Shown piece by piece: positions 1 to 7,399 of a stretch of DNA of 64,000 bases (positions are counted from its first letter, which is position 1; the number at the start of each line of letters is the position of its first letter). A program made the position numbers and the translations under genes. The notes under the pieces are model-generated. The model did not search any database. It saw only the letters and a list, made by a program, of their open reading frames with translations, and had not been told where the DNA came from. Origin of the DNA: JAYSYM01 sp964543475 (GTDB lineage Bacteria; Bdellovibrionota; Bdellovibrionia; Bdellovibrionales; JAMPXM01); NCBI GenBank assembly GCA_964543475.1, contig CAZIYJ010000001.1, forward strand, positions 558,001 to 622,000. Reading direction: 5' to 3'.

Positions 1-361
1 CAAGTTGAAGTGCGAAATTCAGAATAACAAGAATCGTTGGGAATAGTACTCCCCACAAAAGTTGCATTCCGATGAACTCATCAACGTTAAGCTCAGCGCC
101 CATTCCAGCAGTTAGAATTTTATTTTCAACTTTTTTTCGATACTTAGGATTTTTGATTCGCACAGCCCATTGCAATGTGAACTGGTAGGTGAGGGTGCGA
201 GAAAGTTCGATCAAGCCAGACTTCGACTTTACTGGTGCATCCGCTTGCGCCCATTGAAGTGTTTCCACTTCATCGTTTTTCGCAAACAACGTCGATACGA
301 TTTTGTAGATCGCAAATCCGATCAACATTATGGCTGCGTAAAGTTTTAAATCGCTTCCCAT
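1..361 (-). CDS. Type II secretion system F (TadB/TadC-like) protein, N-terminal part
   Basis: Runs off the left edge; the start codon is the ATG read leftward from 361. I translated it by hand: about 120 residues beginning MGSDLKLYAA, with a hydrophobic segment at residues ~6-20, a charged cytoplasmic stretch with a YRKKVENKILTAGMG-like patch, and a second hydrophobic segment (LLWGVLFPTILVILNFAL) at the truncated end. This order is typical of inner-membrane TadB/TadC platform proteins of Flp/tad pili, which anchor the assembly ATPase. It diverges from maf with about 30 bp between starts. The rest of the gene is outside the window, so the family call is moderate. Confidence 0.55.
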   Translation of the reverse strand, partial: MGSDLKLYAAIMLIGFAIYKIVSTLFAKNDEVETLQWAQADAPVKSKSGLIELSRTLTYQFTLQWAVRIKNPKYRKKVENKILTAGMGAELNVDEFIGMQLLWGVLFPTILVILNFALQL

Positions 362-391
362 TTTTACCTTTTGTGTGTTGAGAATGAACTC

Positions 392-988
392 ATGCACACG
401 CTCGTACTTGCATCTCAATCTCCGCGCCGACGTGACCTACTTAAGAAAGCCGGTTTCGAATTTGAGGTTGCTTCAGTAGAAATATCGGAAATTCCTAAGG
501 AAAACCTGAGCTTGCGGGCCCAAATAGAGGATTTAGCCCAGCAGAAGGCCCAGGCCTTAGTCGAGTCACCTAAGCTACCGAAAACACGCAATATTTTGCT
601 GTTATCTGCAGACACTGTCGTGGTCATAGACGACCAGATCTTAAACAAGCCTCGAGATCTGTCAGAATCCGAGTCACATATCAGACGTTTGTCTGGGCGA
701 ACCCACCAGGTAATTACCGGCGTTTGTCTATGGGACTTAAGTACTGACAAGAAAGTAGTCACTCACGAAATTGCCGAAGTGACGTTTCGAAAATTACCCG
801 ACGATGAAATTCGATCGTATGTTGAGTCGCGTGATGGAATGGACAAAGCCGGCGCTTATGGAATTCAAAGTGTTGGCGCGACATTTATTTCAAAACTGAA
901 TGGCTCTCTTGAAAACGTAATGGGTTTACCAGTAGCACTTGTTGAAAGGTTGATTAAAGAAAATGGCTGGAAGATCGCCAGAAAATAA
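392..988 (+). CDS. maf: Maf-family nucleoside triphosphate pyrophosphatase
   Basis: 198 residues from the ATG at 392; an in-frame TTG at 371 is possible but the family begins exactly at the LVLASQSPRR motif, so 392 is preferred. The phosphate-binding loop SQSPRR (residues ~8-13), the SADTVV motif and the late GAYGIQ motif are all present. Maf proteins hydrolyse dTTP/UTP or modified nucleotides in the cytoplasm and are linked to housecleaning and septum control. Its stop overlaps the yggS start by 26 bp, so the two are probably co-translated, with proC following: an ordinary housekeeping cluster. Confidence 0.9.
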   Translation: MHTLVLASQSPRRRDLLKKAGFEFEVASVEISEIPKENLSLRAQIEDLAQQKAQALVESPKLPKTRNILLLSADTVVVIDDQILNKPRDLSESESHIRRLSGRTHQVITGVCLWDLSTDKKVVTHEIAEVTFRKLPDDEIRSYVESRDGMDKAGAYGIQSVGATFISKLNGSLENVMGLPVALVERLIKENGWKIARK

Positions 989-1679
989 ATCAGTCGCGGA
1001 AAATCTCAAGACAGTTCGCGAAAAGATCTCAGCTTCGGCCGTGAAAGCGGGCCGTGATCCCTCGCAAATTCATCTGGTTGCGGTTTCCAAAACGAAACCT
1101 CTTGAGCTGATCAATGAGGCGGCAGCCGCAGGACAAACTGTCTTCGCTGAAAATTATGTGCAAGAACTTTTACCGAAAGCCGAATCAAGAAACGATTTAG
1201 AGTGGCACTTTATTGGTCGTCTTCAGAGTAACAAAATTAAACAAATTGTTGGCGTCGCTTCGTTAATTCACTCGATCGATCGAGCAAAATTAGCAGCAGA
1301 AGTCTCGGGAGTTTCGCAGCGAAAAGGAGTCACCCAAGATATCCTTTTGCAGGTTCATGTCGGCGATGAAGCGACAAAAGGTGGAGCTAAAATTGAAGAC
1401 CTCGACGATTTTCTAAAAGAAGTTTTGCTCATGCCGGGAGTAAGAGTGAGAGGCTTGATGTCGCTTCCGCCTTTGGCTTCGCAAGAAGAAGTCGCTCGAG
1501 GCTATTTCGCTCAAGTGAACTCAGCTTTTCTTAAGCTAAAGAACAAGATCACTGACCCTGCGCTTCGAGCGATCTTTGATATTCTTTCTATTGGAACAAG
1601 TGGTGACTTTGAGTGGGCGATTTTAGAGGGTGCGACTCATGTTCGAGTGGGCACTGCAATTTTCGGTGAGCGGTCGTAG
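963..1679 (+). CDS. yggS: YggS-family pyridoxal phosphate homeostasis protein
   Basis: 238 residues, the normal size of the PLPBP/YggS family. The PLP lysine lies in the LVAVSKTKP motif (residues ~38-46); FAENYVQE, WHFIGRLQSNK and the C-terminal LSIGTSGDFEWAI motif follow in family order. The protein is a single-domain TIM barrel that binds PLP without known catalysis and buffers the cofactor. It overlaps maf by 26 bp and is followed 32 bp later by proC; yggS-proC neighbourhood is common in many bacteria. Confidence 0.93.
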   Translation: MAGRSPENKSVAENLKTVREKISASAVKAGRDPSQIHLVAVSKTKPLELINEAAAAGQTVFAENYVQELLPKAESRNDLEWHFIGRLQSNKIKQIVGVASLIHSIDRAKLAAEVSGVSQRKGVTQDILLQVHVGDEATKGGAKIEDLDDFLKEVLLMPGVRVRGLMSLPPLASQEEVARGYFAQVNSAFLKLKNKITDPALRAIFDILSIGTSGDFEWAILEGATHVRVGTAIFGERS

Positions 1680-1711
1680 ACACCAAGCCGGATTTGTGAA
1701 TTAATTGACCA

Positions 1712-2539
1712 ATGATGAAGAATCGCAAAGTCGGATTCATTGGTGCAGGGAACATGGCTCAGACCATGATTAAAGCGCTGATCGATTCTGGCACTCTTAC
1801 CGCTGACCAAATTTACGTTACAAATCGTGCGAGTAATAAATCTCAGAAATTACAAGAGACGTACGGCATTAATCATTTAACGACAAACGAAGCTTTGATC
1901 GAAAAGTGCGACACAGTTGTTATTGCAGTGAAGCCACAAGATTTGACTGAAGCACTCGAGCCAATTGCTCAATCGTTTCATGACGGACATTTGGTGATGT
2001 CACTTGCGGCGGGCTACTCGCTTGCATCTTTGAAAAAACTTTTGCCCGAAGTAAAAAGTTTAGCTCGGATTATGCCAAACACCCCGTCAAGCATTCAGCG
2101 CGGAGTGATCGGTTACTGTATGGCGGCGAACTCAGAAGCTCTGTTCGGAGTTGTCGAAGATTTTTTAAAGCCGATGGGTTTCGTAGTAAAATTGCCTGAA
2201 GGCGAGCAATTCGAAGCTCTAACTGTTTCTGCTGCGAGCGGAACCGGATTTATTTTAGAACTCATGGAGTATTGGCAAGAATGGATCATGGAGCACGGAA
2301 TCGAGCCAGTCACCGCACGCAAAATGGTGGTTGAGACTTTCATGGGTGCTGCAATGATTGCGGAAAAACAGGAAATTCCTTTTAACGAACTTCAGGAGCG
2401 AGTTGTTTCTAAAAAGGGAGTGACTGCTGCCGGCCTTCAATCAATGCGGGAACTCGAAGTTGAGCGTGCGCTACGATATTCATTCGAGAAAGCCGCATTA
2501 CGCGACCAAGAAATCACCCGCACATCAGCAAAGTCTTAA
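1712..2539 (+). CDS. proC: Pyrroline-5-carboxylate reductase
   Basis: 275 residues, the usual ProC length. The N-terminal Rossmann motif GFIGAGNMAQ binds NAD(P)H; AVKPQD, the ARIMPNTPS motif and the C-terminal SKKGVTAAGLQ motif (dimer/substrate region) are intact. It catalyses the last step of proline synthesis. ATG codons at 1712 and 1715 are both possible starts, and no strong ribosome-binding site is seen. Last gene of the maf-yggS-proC run; the next gene is convergent. Confidence 0.95.
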   Translation: MMKNRKVGFIGAGNMAQTMIKALIDSGTLTADQIYVTNRASNKSQKLQETYGINHLTTNEALIEKCDTVVIAVKPQDLTEALEPIAQSFHDGHLVMSLAAGYSLASLKKLLPEVKSLARIMPNTPSSIQRGVIGYCMAANSEALFGVVEDFLKPMGFVVKLPEGEQFEALTVSAASGTGFILELMEYWQEWIMEHGIEPVTARKMVVETFMGAAMIAEKQEIPFNELQERVVSKKGVTAAGLQSMRELEVERALRYSFEKAALRDQEITRTSAKS

Positions 2540-2563
2540 TCGAGTGCTTTGCTGAGCGCCTCA

Positions 2564-2938
2564 CTATTTTTTCAAGCAACTCAGCTTATAGAGTTTCAAT
2601 TGTAGAACATTGCTTTTGTGTGGCTCTAGGCTCGCACGAAGACATAAGCTCCCAGCGCTGAAGTCTTGAGGCTTGCCTCCTGGATAGAGCACCATGCGTT
2701 TTTCGATCTTTTTATCTTTGCCTGTAACATTTAAAATTCCAAACGCATCTTTGTCATCTCCATGACTCCCGTCTGCCTTTGGCTCGTAAGCTACTGAGAA
2801 TTGAAATGCTAGGTCAGAATAATTAAACTGAACTCCATTATCAAAACGGTGAAGCAATTCGGCCCCATTTGTCTTGGAATCCGCTAATGCCACCGCACTA
2901 AGCCCCGCTAAAAAAATCAATAGCAGAATCGACTTCAT
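2564..2938 (-). CDS. Small exported protein, unknown family
   Basis: 124 residues with a clear signal peptide (MKSILLLIFLAGLSAVALA, cut before DSKTNG). The mature part is hydrophilic, with two cysteines near the C-terminus (CLRASL and SCLKK) that could form a disulfide. It begins 6 nt after the stop of the membrane gene at 2945-3295, with an AGAGG ribosome-binding site overlapping that stop, so the two form an operon. I do not recognise the family; periplasmic location is inferred from the signal. Confidence 0.7.
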   Translation of the reverse strand: MKSILLLIFLAGLSAVALADSKTNGAELLHRFDNGVQFNYSDLAFQFSVAYEPKADGSHGDDKDAFGILNVTGKDKKIEKRMVLYPGGKPQDFSAGSLCLRASLEPHKSNVLQLKLYKLSCLKK

Positions 2939-2944
2939 ATGCCT

Positions 2945-3295
2945 CTAGAATAAAACGTAGCGAAGGAACATGTTCACGAGCGTGAGCACGATCGAACCGA
3001 TGATCGCCGAGAGCCACGATTTGATTGCAAATCCTGGCAAGAGTGCAGCGCAGATTTTTAAAACTGCTGCGTTCACTACGAAAAGAAATAATCCAAAAGT
3101 GATGATGGTAATTGGCAGTGTAAGGAAGACGAGGATCGGCCAGATCACTGCGTTTGCGAAGCCAATGACGAGAGCCGCAAGAAGAGCTGAGAGATAGCCG
3201 CGGACTTCGAATCCTGCGACCAACTTAGAAGTTAAATAAACAGCTAATCCAGAGACCAACCAACTTAAAATAAAATGCGGCGATGATGTTTCCAT
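2945..3295 (-). CDS. YvlD/phage-holin-4_2 family small membrane protein
   Basis: 116 residues, almost entirely hydrophobic, with four predicted membrane segments (about 8-26, 34-56, 58-80 and 92-113). The GFEVRGYLSALLAALVIG and NAVIWPIL patches and overall spacing match the YvlD family (Pfam Phage_holin_4_2), which is chromosomal and of uncertain role in spite of its name. No phage genes are nearby. It is first in a two-gene operon with the exported protein at 2564-2938. Confidence 0.8.
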   Translation of the reverse strand: METSSPHFILSWLVSGLAVYLTSKLVAGFEVRGYLSALLAALVIGFANAVIWPILVFLTLPITIITFGLFLFVVNAAVLKICAALLPGFAIKSWLSAIIGSIVLTLVNMFLRYVLF

Positions 3296-3339
3296 ACGAT
3301 TTTATACTCACTCAACCCGCGAACTGTCACGTGACACTT

Positions 3340-4548
3340 TTAAAGCTTGCCGCCAAGAAGATCGTGCCCGCGTAGAGCATGGTCGAAGTACAACTTAATC
3401 GTATTCTCTGATGAGCTCGATGAATTTTTGCGAAGGTCGATTGAATCTTGTACGAAGTTACACGCGCGTAAGCCTGAGCACTTGAGCATTGTACCGATTC
3501 GGTAAGGAAGACTGTAAATACCTTGGCTTTGCTCACGACGAACTTTACTCATACAGACAGCTTGAGCCGATTTGTCTGAGTAGCTTGCACATAGTGAGAA
3601 CTGAAGCATTTCTTTGAATGCAGCTTTGTCAGTTAAAGCCGTTTTACGCGGGAGTGGAGTAATCGAAGTAAGTATTCCTTCTGCCCAGGCCATTTCACAG
3701 CGTGAGTCTGCAATCGATGCATCGCAAATTACTTTTCTGAATGGAAGCCAAGCTGCTTGAGACGACTTGTGTGCCTGAAAATGATAGGGTGCCGCTTCTG
3801 GCATAAGTGTGAGGCAAACGCCCGACGGGCAATCAGTTCGGCTTGCGACTCCGTTATCACTCACGAAAGACCATGCATCGAAAGATGAAAGACGATCTTG
3901 CGGTAGTTCTCTATGGAGCAATTCGTAGGCGCCATTTTTTGCTAAGAAATAAAATGAAGTCGAAGTGAAGCTTCCCAAGATAGGAATGCCCCAGGCTTTT
4001 GAAAGCTTAGGAGCGACATTCCATCCAGTGTTGCATCCTTGCAGGCGGGCGTATGCCTTAGGATTAAAGAGCGAACGAATTGAACTCATCAAAGCTTCGT
4101 TTTTGTAATCTAATCGATTTGGATCATCATGAAGCCAAGGACCTTTCTCGACTCCGTTGTGTCCAATAATATCGAGTGACCGAATATTGCTCGAGTACTG
4201 ACGGAGAATTCGCAAAAATACTTTTGTGCTTACAACTTCTGAAGTTTCTTCTGCGATTGAAAAATCGGCGCGAATGAGTGCGCGACTTTTTGTTTTATAG
4301 TTCGAGCTACTCGCATCTGGTAATGTCGTGATGAAGAGGATTTGATTGTCAGGGTACATCTCTTTAATGACAGAGGCTTGCGTGTAACCAACAGATGGAA
4401 ACGGAAATCCTTGTGACACATGAATTACATGCGTCTCTTTTGCTGAATCCCACGCACCTTTTGAGTAAGTCGCGACAATTCCAGCGCTAGCAGAAGCAGT
4501 AGTTAATAAAGTAGCGACGACGAAGAGGGCTGAGTAAATTGATTTCAT
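3340..4548 (-). CDS. Exported protein with His/Cys motifs resembling clan CD peptidases
   Basis: 402 residues with a signal peptide (cleavage near ASASAG, residue ~22) and an AGGAG ribosome-binding site. A hydrophobic strand followed by His (SLDIIGHNG, H130) and a second strand followed by Cys (ARLQGCNTGW, C172), then a further strand (GIPILGS), recall the His...Cys arrangement of caspase-like clan CD and DUF4347-type domains. The C-terminal half is rich in Cys (at least seven), suggesting disulfides in an exported protein. No propeptide or repeat is obvious. It diverges from divIVA. The peptidase idea is an inference from motif order only; a non-enzymatic role is equally open. Confidence 0.55.
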   Translation of the reverse strand: MKSIYSALFVVATLLTTASASAGIVATYSKGAWDSAKETHVIHVSQGFPFPSVGYTQASVIKEMYPDNQILFITTLPDASSSNYKTKSRALIRADFSIAEETSEVVSTKVFLRILRQYSSNIRSLDIIGHNGVEKGPWLHDDPNRLDYKNEALMSSIRSLFNPKAYARLQGCNTGWNVAPKLSKAWGIPILGSFTSTSFYFLAKNGAYELLHRELPQDRLSSFDAWSFVSDNGVASRTDCPSGVCLTLMPEAAPYHFQAHKSSQAAWLPFRKVICDASIADSRCEMAWAEGILTSITPLPRKTALTDKAAFKEMLQFSLCASYSDKSAQAVCMSKVRREQSQGIYSLPYRIGTMLKCSGLRACNFVQDSIDLRKNSSSSSENTIKLYFDHALRGHDLLGGKL

Positions 4549-4766
4549 AGGCTCCTGTCTATTGCCAACCCTGGGCCAGGTGTATAGCTATTAAACGACG
4601 ATTGGCGGTCGCCAGGTGTGGCAAGGCTGTACAGTTAAGTAGTATTTACATTCACGTCACGAGACGATGGTCTAGCTATCCGCAACTGGACCTTGGCGCA
4701 GTAGCCTGGCTGCATCTAATATATGGAGACCGGATGAGCTTTCATTTGTCCACGGAGGGAAGAAGA

Positions 4767-5339
4767 ATGAAAATCGCGCCTATTGATATCGCTCATAAAG
4801 AGTTTGCGAAAAAGATGATGGGTTATGACCCAAATGAAGTGATCGATTTTCTTCGTGATGTTGCTGATCAAATGGAAGAAGTTATTCGCGAGCGCAACGC
4901 GCTTAAAGAAGCTCTTCAAGACAAAGAAGCACAATTGGTTGATGCTCGTGGCCGCGATGAAGCGCTTAAGGGTGCAATCACAACAGCAACGAAAATGACT
5001 GAACAAATTCGACAAGATGCTGAACGCGAAGCAAAGCTCATTTTAAACGACGCTCAACAAAAAGCAGAATTAGTCGTAAAAGATTCTCGCGAATCACTTC
5101 GCAAAATCTATCAAGACATTGCTGAAATGAAACGCGCACGCATGCAGTTTGAAGCAAGTCTTCGTTCAATCGTGCAAAGCCACATCAGCATGCTTGATCA
5201 GGCTCACACATTGATGCCTGAATTCCAGGTACCTACTTTGCGTAGCAACGGACTTTCATTTCAAGATGACTCAGCCGATGTATTCCAAGCGACTTTCGGT
5301 ATGAAGGCTCACGGCGGCGCCGGCAGCAAAATCGAATAG
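4767..5339 (+). CDS. DivIVA-domain protein
   Basis: 190 residues from the ATG at 4767, which has a strong GGAGGG site 8 nt upstream; the open frame extends back to 4602 but that part has no family similarity. The N-terminal MKIAPIDIAHKEFAKKMMGYDPNEV block is the membrane-binding DivIVA fold, and VIDFLRDVADQMEEVI starts a long coiled coil (about 25-150). DivIVA proteins mark curved or polar membrane and organise growth and division; in a filament-growing predator a polar role is plausible but not shown. The C-terminal ~50 residues are not coiled and are unlike the family. A bidirectional terminator follows. Confidence 0.88.
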   Translation: MKIAPIDIAHKEFAKKMMGYDPNEVIDFLRDVADQMEEVIRERNALKEALQDKEAQLVDARGRDEALKGAITTATKMTEQIRQDAEREAKLILNDAQQKAELVVKDSRESLRKIYQDIAEMKRARMQFEASLRSIVQSHISMLDQAHTLMPEFQVPTLRSNGLSFQDDSADVFQATFGMKAHGGAGSKIE

Positions 5340-5363
5340 CTGCCTTCGATACAATTCAGAACG

Positions 5364-5394
5364 AAAAAAAAGGCTGCTCGAGGGCAGCCTTTTT
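5364..5394. terminator. Bidirectional intrinsic terminator
   Basis: A 7-bp GC-rich stem (AGGCTGC...GCAGCCT, 5371-5390) is flanked by an A run on the left and a T run on the right, so it can end transcription of divIVA on the + strand and of the endonuclease gene on the - strand. It lies 25 bp after the divIVA stop and 6 bp from the stop of the endonuclease gene. Confidence 0.85.
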
Positions 5395-5399
5395 CATTT

Positions 5400-6140
5400 C
5401 TAGAAGTTACTGATTTTGCTTACGAGATCGGGGCGGTCGATGAATGGGTTTCTGTTCCCCTGAGCTTTTTCAATCGCAACGTTGCGGTCCCGCTCTTCTT
5501 GGTCAACTGGATCTTCTTGGTGCCACTGACGCAAGAATTGCTCTTCATCTGAATCGATTTTAATTGAGTACCGAACCGAGAAGTAAAACAGCGCGCGAGC
5601 TACGTTGCCCTTATGTTCTGTTGGCGGCTCAAAGCGGTAACCTTGTTGTGCTCTGCCAAGGCGAGAAGTATTGCAAGGGAGCGACTTCTCAGGATTATTT
5701 ACTTCGCCAAACTTGAAGTTGCCGCGAATCGCATTCATTTTTGAATCTGTCGGGAACAAGTGGTGAAGATCGGTTTTCTGAACGTTTCTAGGGAAACGAT
5801 CATTGAAGCGGCTTTGTGGCCAAGTGTGTTCACAATTCAAGATGTTGCTATCTGGAATTCGATTGGGTCCAACGCCCTCTTGAGCAGAGAAATCTGATTT
5901 TGTGAAGTCTTTCATGCAGTATACGTCTTGAACGTAGTATGAGCCTTTGTTTTCTTTGAGATGTAGGCGGCCGAAAAGAAACTGCCGAGCCGTGTTGTAA
6001 GAGAGTTCTCGATGTCCTTTTGAGGCTTCATGTTGGAGCTGGCCAATGATTCCGTCGTCGTCTTTGCCTTGGACTTGCGCCTGAGCGCCAACTGAAAACA
6101 GAACTGCGATCGATAAACAAAGCACCTGAAACTTTGACAT
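5400..6140 (-). CDS. Secreted endonuclease I (EndA/NucM family)
   Basis: 246 residues; signal peptide with cleavage after AQA (residue ~22). The catalytic core NCEHTWPQS and DLHHLFPTDSKMNAIRGN is the His-Me-finger (beta-beta-alpha-metal) motif of endonuclease I, including the metal-binding Asn. These enzymes cut DNA and RNA outside the cytoplasm. In Bdellovibrio, secreted nucleases of this kind have been linked to prey nucleic-acid and biofilm breakdown, so prey DNA digestion is a reasonable inference. Size matches E. coli EndA (235 aa). Single gene bounded by the terminator at 5364-5394. Confidence 0.92.
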   Translation of the reverse strand: MSKFQVLCLSIAVLFSVGAQAQVQGKDDDGIIGQLQHEASKGHRELSYNTARQFLFGRLHLKENKGSYYVQDVYCMKDFTKSDFSAQEGVGPNRIPDSNILNCEHTWPQSRFNDRFPRNVQKTDLHHLFPTDSKMNAIRGNFKFGEVNNPEKSLPCNTSRLGRAQQGYRFEPPTEHKGNVARALFYFSVRYSIKIDSDEEQFLRQWHQEDPVDQEERDRNVAIEKAQGNRNPFIDRPDLVSKISNF

Positions 6141-6239
6141 CTAAACCCCCAACTATGTTGTGACAATTAGCTATCTGGTTGAGAGCTAAAAGCCAAGTTT
6201 GAAAACCGTTAGTCGCATCAAATACCGATATTTTGACCG

Positions 6240-7337
6240 CTATCGAGGAAGGGTATTTTTTTCAAGCACACTCTCTGCCGAATCGAGGTCGTCCCACGAT
6301 GACTTTCGCTGGAATGGCTCATTCTCATCTTCGAAGAGTTCTTCATCGATTTGATCAATATCCGGCTCAAATGAGTCGCGCTTCTTAGGGCTGCGTGGTT
6401 TCTTGCGCCGCTTCGGATTTGATCCTTTAGTTTCATACTGATCAAAGCTACCGCGGTCGGGCTTGGGATCGAAATCAAACGACAGGCTTAAAAATATTTT
6501 TGGGTACTGGGCGCCATTTCGGCCGTTGAAAGTTTGCGCATATCCGCCCTTTACTTGCCAGGCCTTAACAGGGCTAAAGCCAACCCAGGCTTGCCACTCG
6601 ATCCATTCAGGATCGTGAGCGTAATAGTAGTGACTTCCGCCATTCACTCTTGAAGTGACTGTGCTTCTTTCGGTGGACGTGAGTTCGTCTTTTATGATCG
6701 TCGATGCACCACCGACTCCGGTTCCGATTAAAAAATTGCGGCTAAAAGGAAGTTCAAGGCCGAACTCATAAAGCAAAAGTTGCGCAAGTCCTTCTCCGCG
6801 CCCGCGAAATCCGAGCTGTGCGTATGAATTCAAAAAGCCCCAGGGCCGATACAAAAAGAGCTGACCCTGTGCGTACCAAACGCCGTCGCTTGTGAGTGGA
6901 TCGCTAGTTTGAGTATCAATTTTAAAAATAGGGTAGCCACCTTCAAATGAAGCAATCAGATGCGCCCAACCTCTATAAACGAGAATGTCAGTTCCAAGCA
7001 CGACTTCATTAACAGCAGACTTCTTACGTATTCGCCCGCCAGTTTGAGTCGTTACATCAGCTCCGTTGAGGCCTGAGTAGACGCTAAATGATCGAGAGAA
7101 GTTGTATCGTGCTCGCGGAAGAAATTCGTAAGTCTCAAGGTAGTTACCTTGGGGCAGTTCGACAAAGTTTCCAGCTTCAGTGTCGTAGTTTTGATTTGTG
7201 TGAACGTAATTGCCGGCCAGAGAGATGCGCCAGACATTTGGATTCCAACGCCAAGGTGGATTGTTCAACGCGTTTGCGTGGAGTTGAGGCAAGAGAATCA
7301 TCGCAAGAGTGAGTAGGTAGAATCGAAGCTTCGTCAT
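6240..7337 (-). CDS. Probable outer-membrane beta-barrel protein with charged C-terminal tail
   Basis: 365 residues; signal peptide ending near LHANA (residue ~23). Residues ~30-290 alternate aromatic and polar strands (WRISLAGNYVH, ARYNFSRSFSVYSGL, IFLSLSFDFD) as in a barrel; the SFDFD strand near 290 looks like the last one. After it comes a ~75-residue Lys/Arg-rich then Asp/Glu-rich tail (KRRKKPRSPKKR, then DQIDEELFEDENE), unusual after a barrel. Family not recognised. Upstream it diverges from the MFS-rhodanese gene by about 60 bp. Confidence 0.6.
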   Translation of the reverse strand: MTKLRFYLLTLAMILLPQLHANALNNPPWRWNPNVWRISLAGNYVHTNQNYDTEAGNFVELPQGNYLETYEFLPRARYNFSRSFSVYSGLNGADVTTQTGGRIRKKSAVNEVVLGTDILVYRGWAHLIASFEGGYPIFKIDTQTSDPLTSDGVWYAQGQLFLYRPWGFLNSYAQLGFRGRGEGLAQLLLYEFGLELPFSRNFLIGTGVGGASTIIKDELTSTERSTVTSRVNGGSHYYYAHDPEWIEWQAWVGFSPVKAWQVKGGYAQTFNGRNGAQYPKIFLSLSFDFDPKPDRGSFDQYETKGSNPKRRKKPRSPKKRDSFEPDIDQIDEELFEDENEPFQRKSSWDDLDSAESVLEKNTLPR

Positions 7338-7399
7338 CTTGCAGTTGACGCTAACATGAGCGTGGACGGGCAGACAATTTTGTGACAGCTTGAAAGCGC

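Noticed and set aside
415..762. Antisense frame inside maf
   Set aside because: Shadow of the coding strand with no ribosome-binding site or homology pattern.
2945..3295. Holin-like membrane protein as prophage evidence
   Set aside because: YvlD-type proteins are chromosomal and no lysin, capsid or integrase genes lie near.
4602..4766. Upstream extension of the divIVA frame
   Set aside because: No family similarity, no ribosome-binding site; the ATG at 4767 has a strong one and matches the DivIVA N-terminus.
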